From: Rhizophagus sp. LPA8_4_AMF
Taxonomy: Eukaryota; Glomeromycota; Glomeromycetes; Glomerales; Glomeraceae
NCBI GenBank assembly: GCA_021464525.1
Contig: JADRCO010000072.1
Span: 1 to 58,465, forward strand
Direction of reading: 5' to 3'
DNA: 58,465 bases
A program made the position numbers and the translations under genes. The first letter of the stretch is position 1; each line of letters starts with the position of its first letter. This document shows, piece after piece, positions 11,495 to 22,655 of the stretch. Below the pieces are notes generated by a model that saw only the letters and a program-made list of their open reading frames with translations, was not told the origin of the DNA and did no database searches.

Positions 11495-13076
11495 ATGTTA
11501 GGACGTGTGTTAATTATTGTTATTGGGGCGGGTTTTGCGGTAAATACGTTAATATCATATTTAATTAAATTTTAAATTGTTTATCTAATAGAATCAAAAT
11601 TCTTCATTTGCAGGGTTATTGTGTTATTACTGCGTTTTTAACAGTTTTTGGAATAAATCGTAAGAATCATTTTTCTTCTCTTTTTTTTTTTTTAAAAAAA
11701 AAAAACCGGTTAAAATTTTTTTAAATTTTCATTATAGCTGCAACTTTGCATTTGACAAAATTTTTGCTAATCGGATATGCAGCAATAAATGGCGTTCTTA
11801 CACCATTTGGTATATCAGGAGTTCTCGGAGGAATTAGTGTATGTAGTATAATGTCTTTATTCTTAAGAATACTAACTTTCTAAAAAAAAAAATGTTAATA
11901 TATATAATTTATCTTTAATTTAATAGCGTAAGAAACCGCTAATAAAAGCATTCACGACATTTCAATGGTGGTTGGCTACTTTAATCCTTATTGGTTTAAA
12001 TGTATTTAATATTATACTTGCCAAGAGGGGCAAAGGAGATTTTATTCGTAGATGTCAAAATAACCTCACTAAAGGTCAACCCGAATCCGATTTTTTGGCT
12101 CGTTGCACAGCAATAGCCGATGATGCTGAAAGAGCAACGTTTATCGCTACATGTGCCCAAGGTGGTATTATGGTAAGTTAATAAGTTAATATCGTATTTA
12201 TTACGCGTCTTTGATAAGAATTTTTCTAATATTAATGTTTATTTAAATTTATTCTTTTAGCTCTTTCTTGGGATAGTGTTATTAATAGTTGGTACACGCG
12301 AATGCAGTAATATAAGTTTAGAAGAGGAAACTAAAAATCTTCTTGAGAAAGCTAATTTCAGTGAAAACGTTGAGACGGATGAATTATGTCGTATATCTCC
12401 TAAAATATCTGATTCCAACAATACTAATGATAGTAGGAATTTTAATAATATTGGTACTTACGTCCCAGATTCAAGATTTGTAACAAATGTTAAACGTCAG
12501 CCATCTAAAGCTGCTACTGTCAATGTGGATTTAGCACGTCATCCGACTAATGCAAATATAAATACTGTACAAAATTCGGGCTTAAGAAGAAATCCAACAG
12601 ATCCTACCGGAAGAAATCAAACAGGTCCCAATTTTGTGGCTCCATTATATAGAAATCCAACAATTCCTGGAAATATTCCACCAAAAGGCTTAGCACGTTA
12701 TCCAACTAATGCGCCTACAAATAGAGTGAATGTAACACGTCAACCAACGATTGGAAACGCTTACGCGCCAAGGAATTACGTTGGTACACCACAACCGACA
12801 TATCCTGTAGTTCCACCACAACGATCTCTTTCAACAAAACCAAAACAATATGTGAACCCACAACCACCTTCATATGTCACTCAAATAATAGTTTCTCCAG
12901 TTTCTCCAGTTTCTCCTCCACCAATATCTGAAATAAATGAATATAATAATTATATTAATGAATTTAATGATTATGATAATTACAAATATAATGAATATAA
13001 TGATTACGATAATTACAAGCCTAAACCTTATACACAGACGACGGCACCGCATTTAACAAGGATGGGAATGAATTAA
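11495..13076 (+). CDS. Four-helix membrane protein with R-x-P-T repeat tail, unknown function
   Basis: Five exons: 11495-11539, 11614-11659, 11738-11838, 11927-12172 and 12261-13076, giving about 417 residues. All junctions are GT-AG and in frame, with four hydrophobic segments: VLIIVIGAGFAGYCVITAFL, FLLIGYAAINGVLTPFGISG, WWLATLILIGLNVFNIIL and LFLGIVLLIVG. The loop between helices 3 and 4 has three Cys at RRC, ARC and ATC. This layout recalls fungal four-helix cortical proteins, but no family is recognised. The cytosolic or outer tail is disordered and repeats R-[QHNY]-P-[ST] six times (RQPS, RHPT, RNPT, RNPT, RYPT, RQPT), then becomes Asn/Tyr/Asp-rich (NEYNNY, NEFNDYDNY, NEYNDYDNY). It converges on TYW1 with a 291-base gap. 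Confidence 0.75.
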
Positions 13077-13367
13077 TAATAAATAGATTAATAATAATAG
13101 GGACAATAATTATCATATACATTTTATAAATTTTTATAGGAATATATTTCTAGAATAACCCTTGTACATATTTATCGTTAAATAGTAATATTGTTTATAT
13201 TATAACGGGAGGCTATTATATCATCCTTTATAAAATTTATTCTCTTATGAACAATGAAACAATTCAATTCAAACTTTTTGTTTTTATAATAAAATAATAT
13301 TTTTGAATATAAGTTTTATTTTAATGATACAATAAAATATGGAAAATGAATTATATATTAATATATA

Positions 13368-16300
13368 TTAACATCCACCATTTTTAACAGAATTATTATT
13401 TTTCTTTGATTTTCTATAAAATCGTTGATCTTCAGGATTAAAACCAGCTTCAGGAGAACCAAACAAGGCCCAACTAGGAGTAGGTGCGATGTAATCTAAA
13501 CTAGTAAAATGTTCGCCTTTTTCGATCAGTTCAAAAAATTTATCATAATCAATCCAAGTATACCACTTATTATTAATTTTAAATTTTGTATTTGCTATAA
13601 GTATTGAACATGAATGTGAATGTTCTGTTGCTATTTCATAAGTATCTCCTAAATTTTCGTTAAGATGTTTCACAAATGAAATTACTTCATTATGATATGG
13701 AACCTATTTTTTTTAAAAAAAATTATATATTCAGATTAAAAGTTGGAAAAGAAAAATAATTTTCGTTTAACTTACATTAGCCATTGTCAATTTACTGGCT
13801 CCACCGTATCCACAATAAGTAACTCCTTTAACTTCAATAAAATCAGGTTTACCACGTCTTACCAATTCAACATAATTAGAAATTTCTTCGGTGTTATAAT
13901 CTTTTACCAAAGTTAATCTATATACTATTATTATAATAAAGCAAAGAAAAGATGGTGCGTTATTCATGATTATATTAGATATACGAGTAAAATTATATTA
14001 TTACCTGTTCGTTGTCCTTTTTGACTTAATATATCTAAACATTCCAAAAACCTTTCCCAAAAATCTTTGAATAATGGCCTATCAATTTTCTTTAAACTTT
14101 CTTTCGTACTAGCATCTACACTAACATAAAGTTGTGTTACTTTGTCTAACGCTCTTAGACGAGATGGATGTTGTGCGTTGCAAACCATAAACGACTTGAT
14201 ATGTTTTTATTAAAGAAATAAAAATTAAACACACAAATACATAAACATAAATTTTGTACAAGAAATTATATTTAAATATATTTACCGAAATATGTCTATC
14301 GTGCAAAAGCTTTATAAATTCATTGATATGTGGATACTAATAATATATGTAATAAATAAACAAATTATTGTAAAATATATTTTAATTATGTTAATATAAA
14401 TAAGACTTACTAATATAGGCTCTCCGACTAATGATAAAGCGCAATGGCGAACATTAAATGCTTCTTGAAATCTATCTGCTTTAATTCCTGGTATACCCTT
14501 CATTTCGTTAATCATTTTATAATGATTACTAAGACATTCTGAAAAAATCATCTCTGGTGGATCAACTTTCCAGACAAATTCTTTGCCTTTAAAATTATTC
14601 AAAGAATTTTTAATAGTAAATTTTTGTTTTTTTTTGACATTTTTTTTGTTTACTTACCAACAGGATTAGTATGGTGTCTCCAACTTTGTTTGAAAAATTT
14701 TTTAATTAATAAAGAATAAATAAATGAATGAATGAATGAATAAAAAATCTAATTTGTAAAATGAAATTTACCAGAACACACATTTGTTTGAACAAGCCAA
14801 ACTTGGTGTAGTTTCGAGGCATCTATGACTAAATCCATAAAAGAAGCGATTAAAAAAGTTTCTTTCAAAGATTAAACACAATGTCCGATAAAATTGATTT
14901 TCAACCTTTGTATGCCATAAAAACAAAACTTGTAACAAGAACCTCTTCCTCTTAAAGCTGCAATAAATGTCAAAATAATTTTAAATTATTTGTAAAACTA
15001 TCTAAAAAAATCCAATTCAAATGAATTCATAAACTCATTCAATGCTATAAATAACATCACAACAAAAATTTACCCGACTTAGTCCAACGACATATTTTAA
15101 CTCCCTATTAAAAACGTTTGTTACCATCTTACGCAAAAATGCTTGTTAGATTGTATTGTCAACTTACCGAATGCGATCCGACAACTTTATATCCTTGTTT
15201 AGTTAGAGATTTACGAAGCATTGGAGTAACCATTTCCTTAGGCTCTTTTATAGGAACCTCTTGTTCAGACAAGGTTCTTTTCGGTTTTCCATTACTATTT
15301 TTATAAACAAATTCTTCTTCTTCCTTTGATTTACGTGCAGCCTGTAATTTAGGGGCTAATGCACCTATATCCTCAACATCCACCATTTCTGTATCAGAAT
15401 TCTTACTATTATCCGAGTCTGAATCAGATTCACTATATGAATCATAATTGAGATTGGATGAAACATTATTCAATGCATATGAGGGATCAAATAACATATC
15501 GATAAGAGATTTTTTCCAAGCTTCAAAACTTTTTTCTTGATCTGAATTACAAAATTCAAAATCTAAATTTTAACAAATAGGAATTTTATTAAAAAAAATT
15601 AAGTATGATTATAATACCTGAGTTTTTATCGCCTTCTCCTAATGGATATAATCGTTTTGCTCCTAATTGACCTAACCATTTGTCGATATTTCTAGGTTGC
15701 ATACAAAATTGATCCCCGTAGGCAGAATCGCCAAGTCCGAATATTGCAAATTTCATCTTTGATAAAGCTTGTTTATCTACTCTAAAATCATATCTTGTAT
15801 CCTCTAACCATTTATAAAACCAATCAAGAGGACCTTCAACGTTATAAGTAGATATGAGGAATATACATATTGCTGATTCAGATAAAAAATCTTCCGTCTC
15901 ATATTCAACGATATCCATTATAGAACATTCACAGTTTAAGGAACGTTTTGTAAATGACTGATATAGTTGTTGAGCAAAATATTTTGCTGTTCTAGTTTGT
16001 GTAGCATAGAATATTTTAACTGATATTTTTATCGACTTATTTGCTGTTATAATATGAGAGGGTTCTTCTGAAAGTTGATTCTTACAACAGTCACTCCCAC
16101 CGTTCCCGCAACAAGCTGATTTTTCACCTGAATCATTAGTACAAGTTTGACTTAAAGCCTTTTTAGTTGAACGAGTGAACCTTTTACGAAGGCTCTTCCC
16201 GGTTGTTTTTTCTTTATTAACGGCCGATAACTCTCGGATCTTTTTATCTTCGATAATTTGCTTTTTCTTTTTTGTCTTATTAAGTAAAGTCACATAGAAC

Positions 16301-16506
16301 ACCACAATACCACCTACCGCAAGGCAACTCCAAAATAAAGCTTGGTAACTTAAACACAGGCTCTCAAAATATCTGAGCAACATATCGGAGGTTGCGATAG
16401 ATCCCAAATCAAAAATTTTTGGAAAAAGTGATAGATCAGCTAAATAATTACACGTGATAATTGTCCCGTAGCCTAATTTAGTAATTTGTGCGTAAGGTAT
16501 TAGCAA
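13368..16506 (-). CDS. TYW1: TYW1, tRNA 4-demethylwyosine synthase
   Basis: Eleven exons: 16506-15618, 15562-15168, 15104-15074, 14957-14906, 14828-14772, 14683-14658, 14586-14411, 14336-14286, 14194-14005, 13924-13776 and 13703-13368, giving about 783 residues. A membrane segment (WSCLAVGGIVVFYVTLL) near the N-terminus precedes a flavodoxin domain: IFYATQTRTAKYFAQ, STYNVEGPLDWFY and FGLGDSAYGDQFC. The radical-SAM domain follows, with the 4Fe-4S motif C-SNK-C-VF-C split across two exon junctions, ALSLVGEPIL, VTQLYVSVDAS, DRPLFKDFWERF and FIEVKGVTYCG. The enzyme makes the tricyclic wybutosine precursor on tRNA-Phe at the ER-facing cytosol. Exon 2 could also begin at 15541 (seven codons shorter, in frame). 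Position, length and motif order are those of a complete gene. Confidence 0.96.
14718..14742. repeat. ATGA microsatellite in TYW1 intron
   Basis: A short run of AATG/ATGA units lies within the intron between exons 5 and 6 of TYW1. It is a simple repeat with no evident function. Confidence 0.6.
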
Positions 16507-17410
16507 TTTGTTTTTGTTAAGTATTAACTTAAGTCCAACTTTCTAATAGCGAAATAAACATAATAAAATTTTTGGGAAAGTCGCAAATTTTCAGCCGAAT
16601 TCTGTTACGTTGTGGTAGGTGATTGGACAAATTATCCGGTAATCTGATAATTTTTTTTATTAAGTAATTTGCATGGAAACTGCGAATATATTAAACAAAC
16701 AATAAATTTGATATTTTTATATAAACTGGGTATTTTTAATGTAAATTTTAACTACTATTTATAATTTCCAGTATCTTTCCTTAGCCCGAATGTTTGCTGA
16801 ATCATTATAATTCAGGAACTCAGGGTTTATCGAGTATTTTCCTTGCGGTAAAATAACTTTCGGTTTATTAATGGATCATTAAAATAGACAATAAAGAAAT
16901 AATGTAATAGTAGGATAATATAAAATTTTAGTCGCATTTATTTTTAGGGTTTCAGAAATGTTAATTGTGTTATAAAATTTGACCTTTATTTACAGTATTT
17001 ATAAATTATAAAAGAATTCATAAATTTATGTTAGTATTCCATGTTATAGAACTATTAGTAGTAAATTCGAGAGAATTTTTTACTACTTTAGGGATCTTTT
17101 AAGAATTTATTACTCTGTAGATAACATTTAAGATCATCGGCATCAACATTGGATGAGGTATAGCAGGTACTGAAAACATTTGTTGAATATAGAAGCATTG
17201 TCTAATATAGTTCCTTCGCATGGTGTCTCGATCGTCGTTTCAAAATTGAGAGACCTTATTATCATATATATATATTTATTCCAAATATTTTGAGAAAAGA
17301 TATATGATATTAAATGATACACTATTTGTCTCAGAAGTTTGAATCGAATCGATCTTTGATTTTGATTCAGTTTTAACGATCACATGCATTTGTCGAAGTT
17401 TATCTAACAC

Positions 17411-17564
17411 TACAGTCAGGACCTCTATATATTCACCTAATTGGTTAGATTATAGAGTTGTGACTATATAGGAGTCAATTTATTAATAAAAATAAGCAAA
17501 AATAGGGTTTATAAGGAGGTGGGTGTTCTTATATAGAGAGTGATTATATGGAGGCCTGACTGTA
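17411..17564. mobile_element. Tc1/mariner-superfamily (pogo-like) MITE with TA duplication
   Basis: Flanking TA dinucleotides (17411-17412 and 17563-17564) enclose a 150-base element. Its left end starts CAGTCAGGACCTCTATATA and its right end is the inverted CAGTCAGGCCTCCATATAA. About 22 of the first 25 bases match between ends. The TA target and CAGT-type termini with CTCTATAT are typical of pogo/Fot-type mariner relatives. The inside holds sub-terminal repeats of the same motif (GACTATATAGGAGTC at 17461-17475, TATATAGAGAG near 17531) and no coding sequence, so it depends on a transposase elsewhere. The termini are little diverged, which suggests a fairly recent insertion. Confidence 0.85.
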
Positions 17565-19098
17565 TTTAGATTTTTGCGACTGTTATCATTATAGGAAATT
17601 GAGTCTAATTGAAACGGATTGTTTACAGTATTATGTTTAGGATTAAATTATTACCACTGTTATCTAAATTTAACAATACTAATACATTATCTCAACATTA
17701 GCTCCAATAACCAATATTCTGGATAAAATAAAACGGTCATGCTTACATACACATTATCAATAAATATCCAAATGTTCAATTGCCTTCCAATTAAAATGGG
17801 TTATTGATAGAGTTACAGTATATGTTCAGAAGTACTGATATCATCCATGACCTTACATGTACGATGTTATAGTAATTCTCTCTACCAAATTAAAGTCATC
17901 AGCAGCAGCGCCAGCTCTAGTATAGGAATCAAGTGAGAAGCCTAATAAATAAAGAAAACCGCAAAGTCTCATTTATTTGATTTGGGGCATTCATTTAATA
18001 TACTGTTAATTAATTTTGGTTAGATCGTTCATTAGGTAGATCCTGCGTGTCATATGTCACTTTCTCGAATTTTGATGTTTCTAATCCAGTCGTCTGATCC
18101 TAAATTTCTTAATAAAAGCTTCGCCTCAATCCCTTCTTTTCTGTTGCTTGTCTTAGATCCTAGGCGACAAAAGGGACAAGGTGTTCATGTATATTTTAAG
18201 AAATATAATTTGTTTTACAATAAGTGAGTTAAATCGTAACAAGCCACGCATTTCACATATTACACCTTTTCAAGTTCCCATACTGGTATATATCAGACAG
18301 TGGATATTTCTGGAAATACGAAAGGGAAAATGGCTGTCTTATGTCTACACATTATCTACTGTCTGACCCTAAGGTGATCAGTTGGCAGAAATGTAAGTAG
18401 GAGGAGGAATTCACTTAACTCTCAGGTTGCGAATTTTATGGTCTTAAAAGTAAGAACTTAATTTCAAGTCAGTCCTCAGACGACGAACTAGAATGGCAAT
18501 TGTTCTCATTATTTACTTTAACTTCTCGTCTTGCATTTTTTGCATAATTATCTTACTATCATATTCTCAAGGAATGCAACACTACTAGTAAAGGAAACCA
18601 AAACTAAACGAAAGGAGTGTAATAGTAGACTTAATCTGTATCACTATTACATGGCCGAATAAAATGTTTAGATATTATTGTGACAAGTCAAAGATTACAA
18701 TAATTAAGTACTATAAGTACCAGATTCGAAAATCAAAAAATAGCAACGGGAAATGCAAAAAAGATTAATAACAACTGCATTAATAACCAATTATCCAACA
18801 AAAAGTGAGTCAATCAGTAATTTAAAGGAATTGAGTATTAGAATACATATATAAGAGTTAATATATTACGAGAGCGAAGTGGATTACGAAGGTCGAAATG
18901 GATTATGAGATTTTAAAAGAAGGTTTAAAATAAGTTTAATGAATTATTGACCGAGAAATATTTTATTTACTTTTTTTTTAGACGCTAGAAAGTAAGAATA
19001 ATCTGGATTTCAAGTGACTTTTAAATTTTTTATTTATGCAAGAACACGTAGAAATGTACTGTTATCGGTATATCAAATTATCGTTACATATTAGTCAT

Positions 19099-19245
19099 CA
19101 GTGAATCATAATGCGGGCCAAAAATCCAATTCCTGCCAGCATTATGCAACCTTCAGCTAATAAAATTTCATGTCATGTGATTTGGATGGAACCTTTATGT
19201 ATATTCAGGCCAAATTTATAGTGTTGGCCCGAATTAATATCAGTG
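19099..19245. repeat. Degenerate inverted-repeat element
   Basis: CAGTGAATCATAATGCGGGCCAA at the left faces an imperfect inverted copy (TTGGCCCGAATTAATATCAGTG) at the right, about 150 bases apart. The match is interrupted by small gaps. It could be an old MITE. No target duplication is clear. Confidence 0.35.
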
Positions 19246-19844
19246 TAACCTGAAATATCGGTAGTTCGGTATATTACTATGTGTCGTGAAACTATAAATA
19301 ATATCGGTACAACGAGGTTTTTTTTATTAATTGTGAAACGGGACATGGAAAATTTATCGGTACGGGCAATTATCGGTACATAGAATATCGTATATCTCAG
19401 TTTAAAGTACGAGAGTACATATCTCAATAGATGAGCGCAGAACAATAGAGAATTCAGACAAATATCATGTTATGTGATTAATAAGGAGAAAAGGATTTAA
19501 AAATTTTTTAACAAATACTACGTGTACGGTTAAGACATCCATTTGGATTTTGACAGAAAATTGAGACTTCTGAACGTCATGAAAAATTATGGCTGAATTA
19601 AAACGCCAATTCCATTTAGCAAGATTCATAACTCAAATGACGGATAAGTAATTTCCAATTTTGGAACGTTGCGATTAAATATTTTACCAAATAATTTAGC
19701 AAAAGGATTGAATTTTAAATTCAATAAGTTATAACACGTATTCCAATAGTAAAAAAGCAAAAAACTATGTAAAAATCTTGTATTTTTTTTAAATTATCAT
19801 AGAATCATCATCAACGTCATCGATATTGCTTAAATTAAATATTC

Positions 19845-20920
19845 CTAGTGTATCTTTAAAGAAGCGTGATTAATTCCTACTAATTCCGCATTATCAAAAT
19901 CCGAGAAGTTTTTAATTTCAATAACGGTAGATAAAATAGTCTTAACGTAAAAGTACATGGCAGCATAATAAGGTAAATAGAATGGATTATATACTTTATC
20001 TATTTGAGATAAAAAAAGATATTAAGTAAGAATAAAGAAGAGAACATGGAATAAAGTTAAAGACTTACAGAATGTGTCACCAGCTTTATATTGTTTTTGT
20101 AGCTTAAGATCATCTTGGTCTACTGTTAAATTTGTATTGAGGTAATATATGATAATTCCTGTAGTTATAACCGAGTAAATGGCTAAAACTAATCTATGTA
20201 AATGTAATCGAGTCCATTTTTTAAATCCAATAAATTTATTCGGAATCGTTAAAAGATCAATCCGACTATTTTCTTTAAAGAAATAACACACAAGAAATAA
20301 TGGAGAATTCCATAAAGCAGTGAATGTCGCGGGATATCCTTGGCGTTTACATTCTATGAACAATAAGAATGCTAATATTGAAACAAATGCTAGATATAAT
20401 AATGATCCACCCACTAAACTCCAAGATAAAATGGATGTAGCACACACATCAAGATTAGATTGAGCGTATTCGGAATTACATCCTTTAAAAAATAGAATGT
20501 TTAAGGCATCGTCCGTTCCGATATTTTTAGAGGCACTAGACACTATGTGGTAACCGAAAAGTCCGGCATTACTAATAAACAACTGTAAACATAAGAAAAG
20601 TTATTCCTGAATCGAAATTCTATAAAGATTTCTTAGAAGAACGAACTTACTTCCCAAAATGGAACTATTCTATTAATTATTTCCCCCTGTGGTATCACAC
20701 GTCCTATTTCTGGTGACCTATACTGAAAACCTTTAGAATCAGTACCAGAGACTAAAGGTTTCTTGGTCGAATCATATTCTGACATTTTGCTTGGAACGTT
20801 ATTAGAACTAGATTGAAAATATGAGCTTGACTGTATATCTGTTTGGAGTCTATTATTATAAGAATCTTGTGTATAAGCTCCATAGCCACCCTTCGGATAA
20901 TTCCGTTGTTGGCTGTCCAT
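19845..20920 (-). CDS. Multi-pass membrane protein, unknown function
   Basis: Three exons: 20920-20651, 20582-20069 and 19999-19845, giving 312 residues with GT-AG junctions and consistent phases. The first 80 residues are Ser/Gln/Tyr/Gly-rich and polar (GGYGAYTQDSYNN), probably cytosolic and disordered. About five hydrophobic segments follow: LFISNAGLFGYHIV, WSLVGGSLLYLAFVSILAFL, ALWNSPLFLVCYFF, LVLAIYSVITTGIIIYYL and YAAMYFYVKTIL. A loop between the first two contains Cys at GCNSEYAQSNLDVCATS, which may be extracellular or lumenal. No family is recognised. The start codon is the first in the frame and the next gene (calcipressin) is divergent, 553 bases away. Confidence 0.72.
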
Positions 20921-21473
20921 AATCGAAAGAACTAAAGAAATATTATTGTTTGTACTTATTTAAAAAGAGATAAATGCTAAATTTATAAAGAGGAAGACAA
21001 TAGTTTGATCCATTTTAATTTTTAATATTTTGAATTATATAAATATTTTAGTCCAAAAAAAGAATTATAAAGAAAATTAATTTACAGTAGTAATATATAG
21101 AATACGGGGCATTTTTGTCATTTTTGTGTGTCACCCGCTAAACCTAAATCAATACTTTCCGATTTAATGTAAAGTGGGGTATAGTGGCTTTTTTGTTGGA
21201 AAGATCTATTGGAAATTGGAAAGGTTCGGCAGAATAATCGCACATAAGAGAAAAGTTTAATAGAAGATCTGTATATTTGATGCGTCAAAACGAGATAATT
21301 TATTTCTTGGCAAAATTACTTAAACAGGTGTTATATATATATACGTCTGCATCTCTTTTTTTTGATTACCAAAAATCATTTCTTCCATATCAGTTCTTAA
21401 AAGTTTTGCGTTTTTTTATTATTAAAAAATAATTACAATAATTACTATAAATTTTTCCTTATAAAATTACATA
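20921..21473. promoter_or_regulatory. Divergent promoter region (membrane protein / calcipressin)
   Basis: 553 bases between two divergent starts. Nothing resembling a gene is present. A TATA-rich run (TTATATATATATACG, about 21331-21345) lies about 130 bases upstream of the calcipressin ATG and could serve as its core promoter. Confidence 0.4.
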
Positions 21474-22334
21474 ATGCCTTGCGCTTCACACGTTTTACCT
21501 CCTCGGATTAAAATCCCAGAGATCGTTGTTACAAACACACTCATAGTTACTAATCTTGATCGAGAAGCTTTTATTCCTGAAAATCTTGCTGAACTTCGAG
21601 ATCGCTTAGAACGACACGGAAAACTATATAAGCTTGTGCCGATTAAGTCGTTCAATCGTATTCTTGCTATTTTTTATCAAACCAATGATGCAAAAACTGC
21701 CAAAAGATATTGCGATAGAGGAGAATTCTTAAACAAAGTTATGCGTATATATTATGGACAGGTGTGTGTTAATTCCTTTTTTTTAAAATTATCAAATTCT
21801 AAATCAATTGTTAACAATTTTTGATTATATATATAGCATACTCCCTTATATGACGAAATCGATAATTCAAGGCATCTTAATGTACCGGAACTTGAAAGAA
21901 ATTGGCTGGTATCTCCACCTTGTTCACCTCCAGTTGGATGGACTCAAATTAAAGAAGACCGTCCTAATTCTAACATTTTAGCTGATGATTTAGTTCATGC
22001 TCTAGCGCATGCTTCTTTGAACGCAAATTATTTTAAAAATCATGATGTTGATGATTTTTCTTTAAATGATAATTTAGTTCAGGATAACAATGAGGAGATC
22101 TCTAGAATGCAAAAACCTGTATTGACTGTCGTTCCATGCGATTCAGATTCCAATCAAGGCAATGCTAAAGTTCCTCTCATCCTCATTCAGGATTGGGATA
22201 ACTCGGAATCACAAGATACTAGAAAAACAAAGACACGAAATTTCAACATACAGCAAACCAAAGCACAACTTTATCCTACTTTGTTGCAACGTGCACCTAC
22301 TTCAACTCCTAGACCTCCACTCATCTTTTCCTAA
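21474..22334 (+). CDS. RCN1: Calcipressin / RCAN-family calcineurin regulator
   Basis: Two exons, 21474-21761 and 21837-22334, giving 261 residues. The N-terminal half is the family's RRM-like fold (TNTLIVTNLDREAF, then LERHGKLYKLVPIKSFNRILAIF and KRYCDRGEFLNKVMRIYYGQ). The hallmark LxxPPxSPPVGW element appears as LVSPPCSPPVGW, directly followed by TQIKEDRPNSNILADDLVHAL. The calcineurin-contact region is represented by KPVLTVVPCDSDS. Family members bind calcineurin and inhibit it, or at low levels activate it; the SPP serines are phosphorylation sites in yeast Rcn1. The length is normal. The gene converges on ATG11, whose stop lies 321 bases downstream. Confidence 0.94.
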
Positions 22335-22655
22335 TTATTTAATTTTATGTATTTATATATATTTTTTTTCTTTTTAAACTTAGTAAATATAATTTTCGAA
22401 ATAGACAAATATTTTATGAAAGTAGAATATATATATTATAGCTTAGATAAATTTTCAATTTTCATTGTTACTTTTTTAAAATCTTTGTTTAATAGCCGGT
22501 TAATTCTGTTATACAAAAATTTATTACAAAAAAAGAGCAAAAAAGAACAAATAATAAATTTAAAAATTGATTTTTTTAATATGTTTCTACGTGTAAGTTT
22601 AAATAGTGATTTCTTAATAGTATAAAAAAAGGAGGTAACCAATAAATAATAAATG
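22335..22655. other. Convergent 3' spacer (calcipressin / ATG11)
   Basis: AT-rich spacer between two converging stops, probably both 3' untranslated regions. Frames crossing it on both strands are composition artefacts. Confidence 0.5.

Larger units (their letters stand above)
16507..19844. other. Gene-poor spacer
   Basis: About 3.3 kb without a supported coding region; open frames are short and lack splice partners or family resemblance. It holds the TA-flanked MITE (17411-17564), a weak inverted-repeat element (19099-19245) and a cluster of TATCGGTA octamers between about 19060 and 19400. The left end must contain the TYW1 promoter. Confidence 0.5.

Noticed and set aside
11316-11501. 61-codon plus-strand frame before the tetraspan gene
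   Set aside because: It overlaps the ATG of the supported multi-exon gene in another frame and has no recognisable feature.
13368-16506. Separate flavodoxin/P450-reductase gene and separate radical-SAM gene
   Set aside because: Short exons between them carry the conserved TYW1 linker and the split CxxxCxxC motif in continuous phase, so this is one gene.
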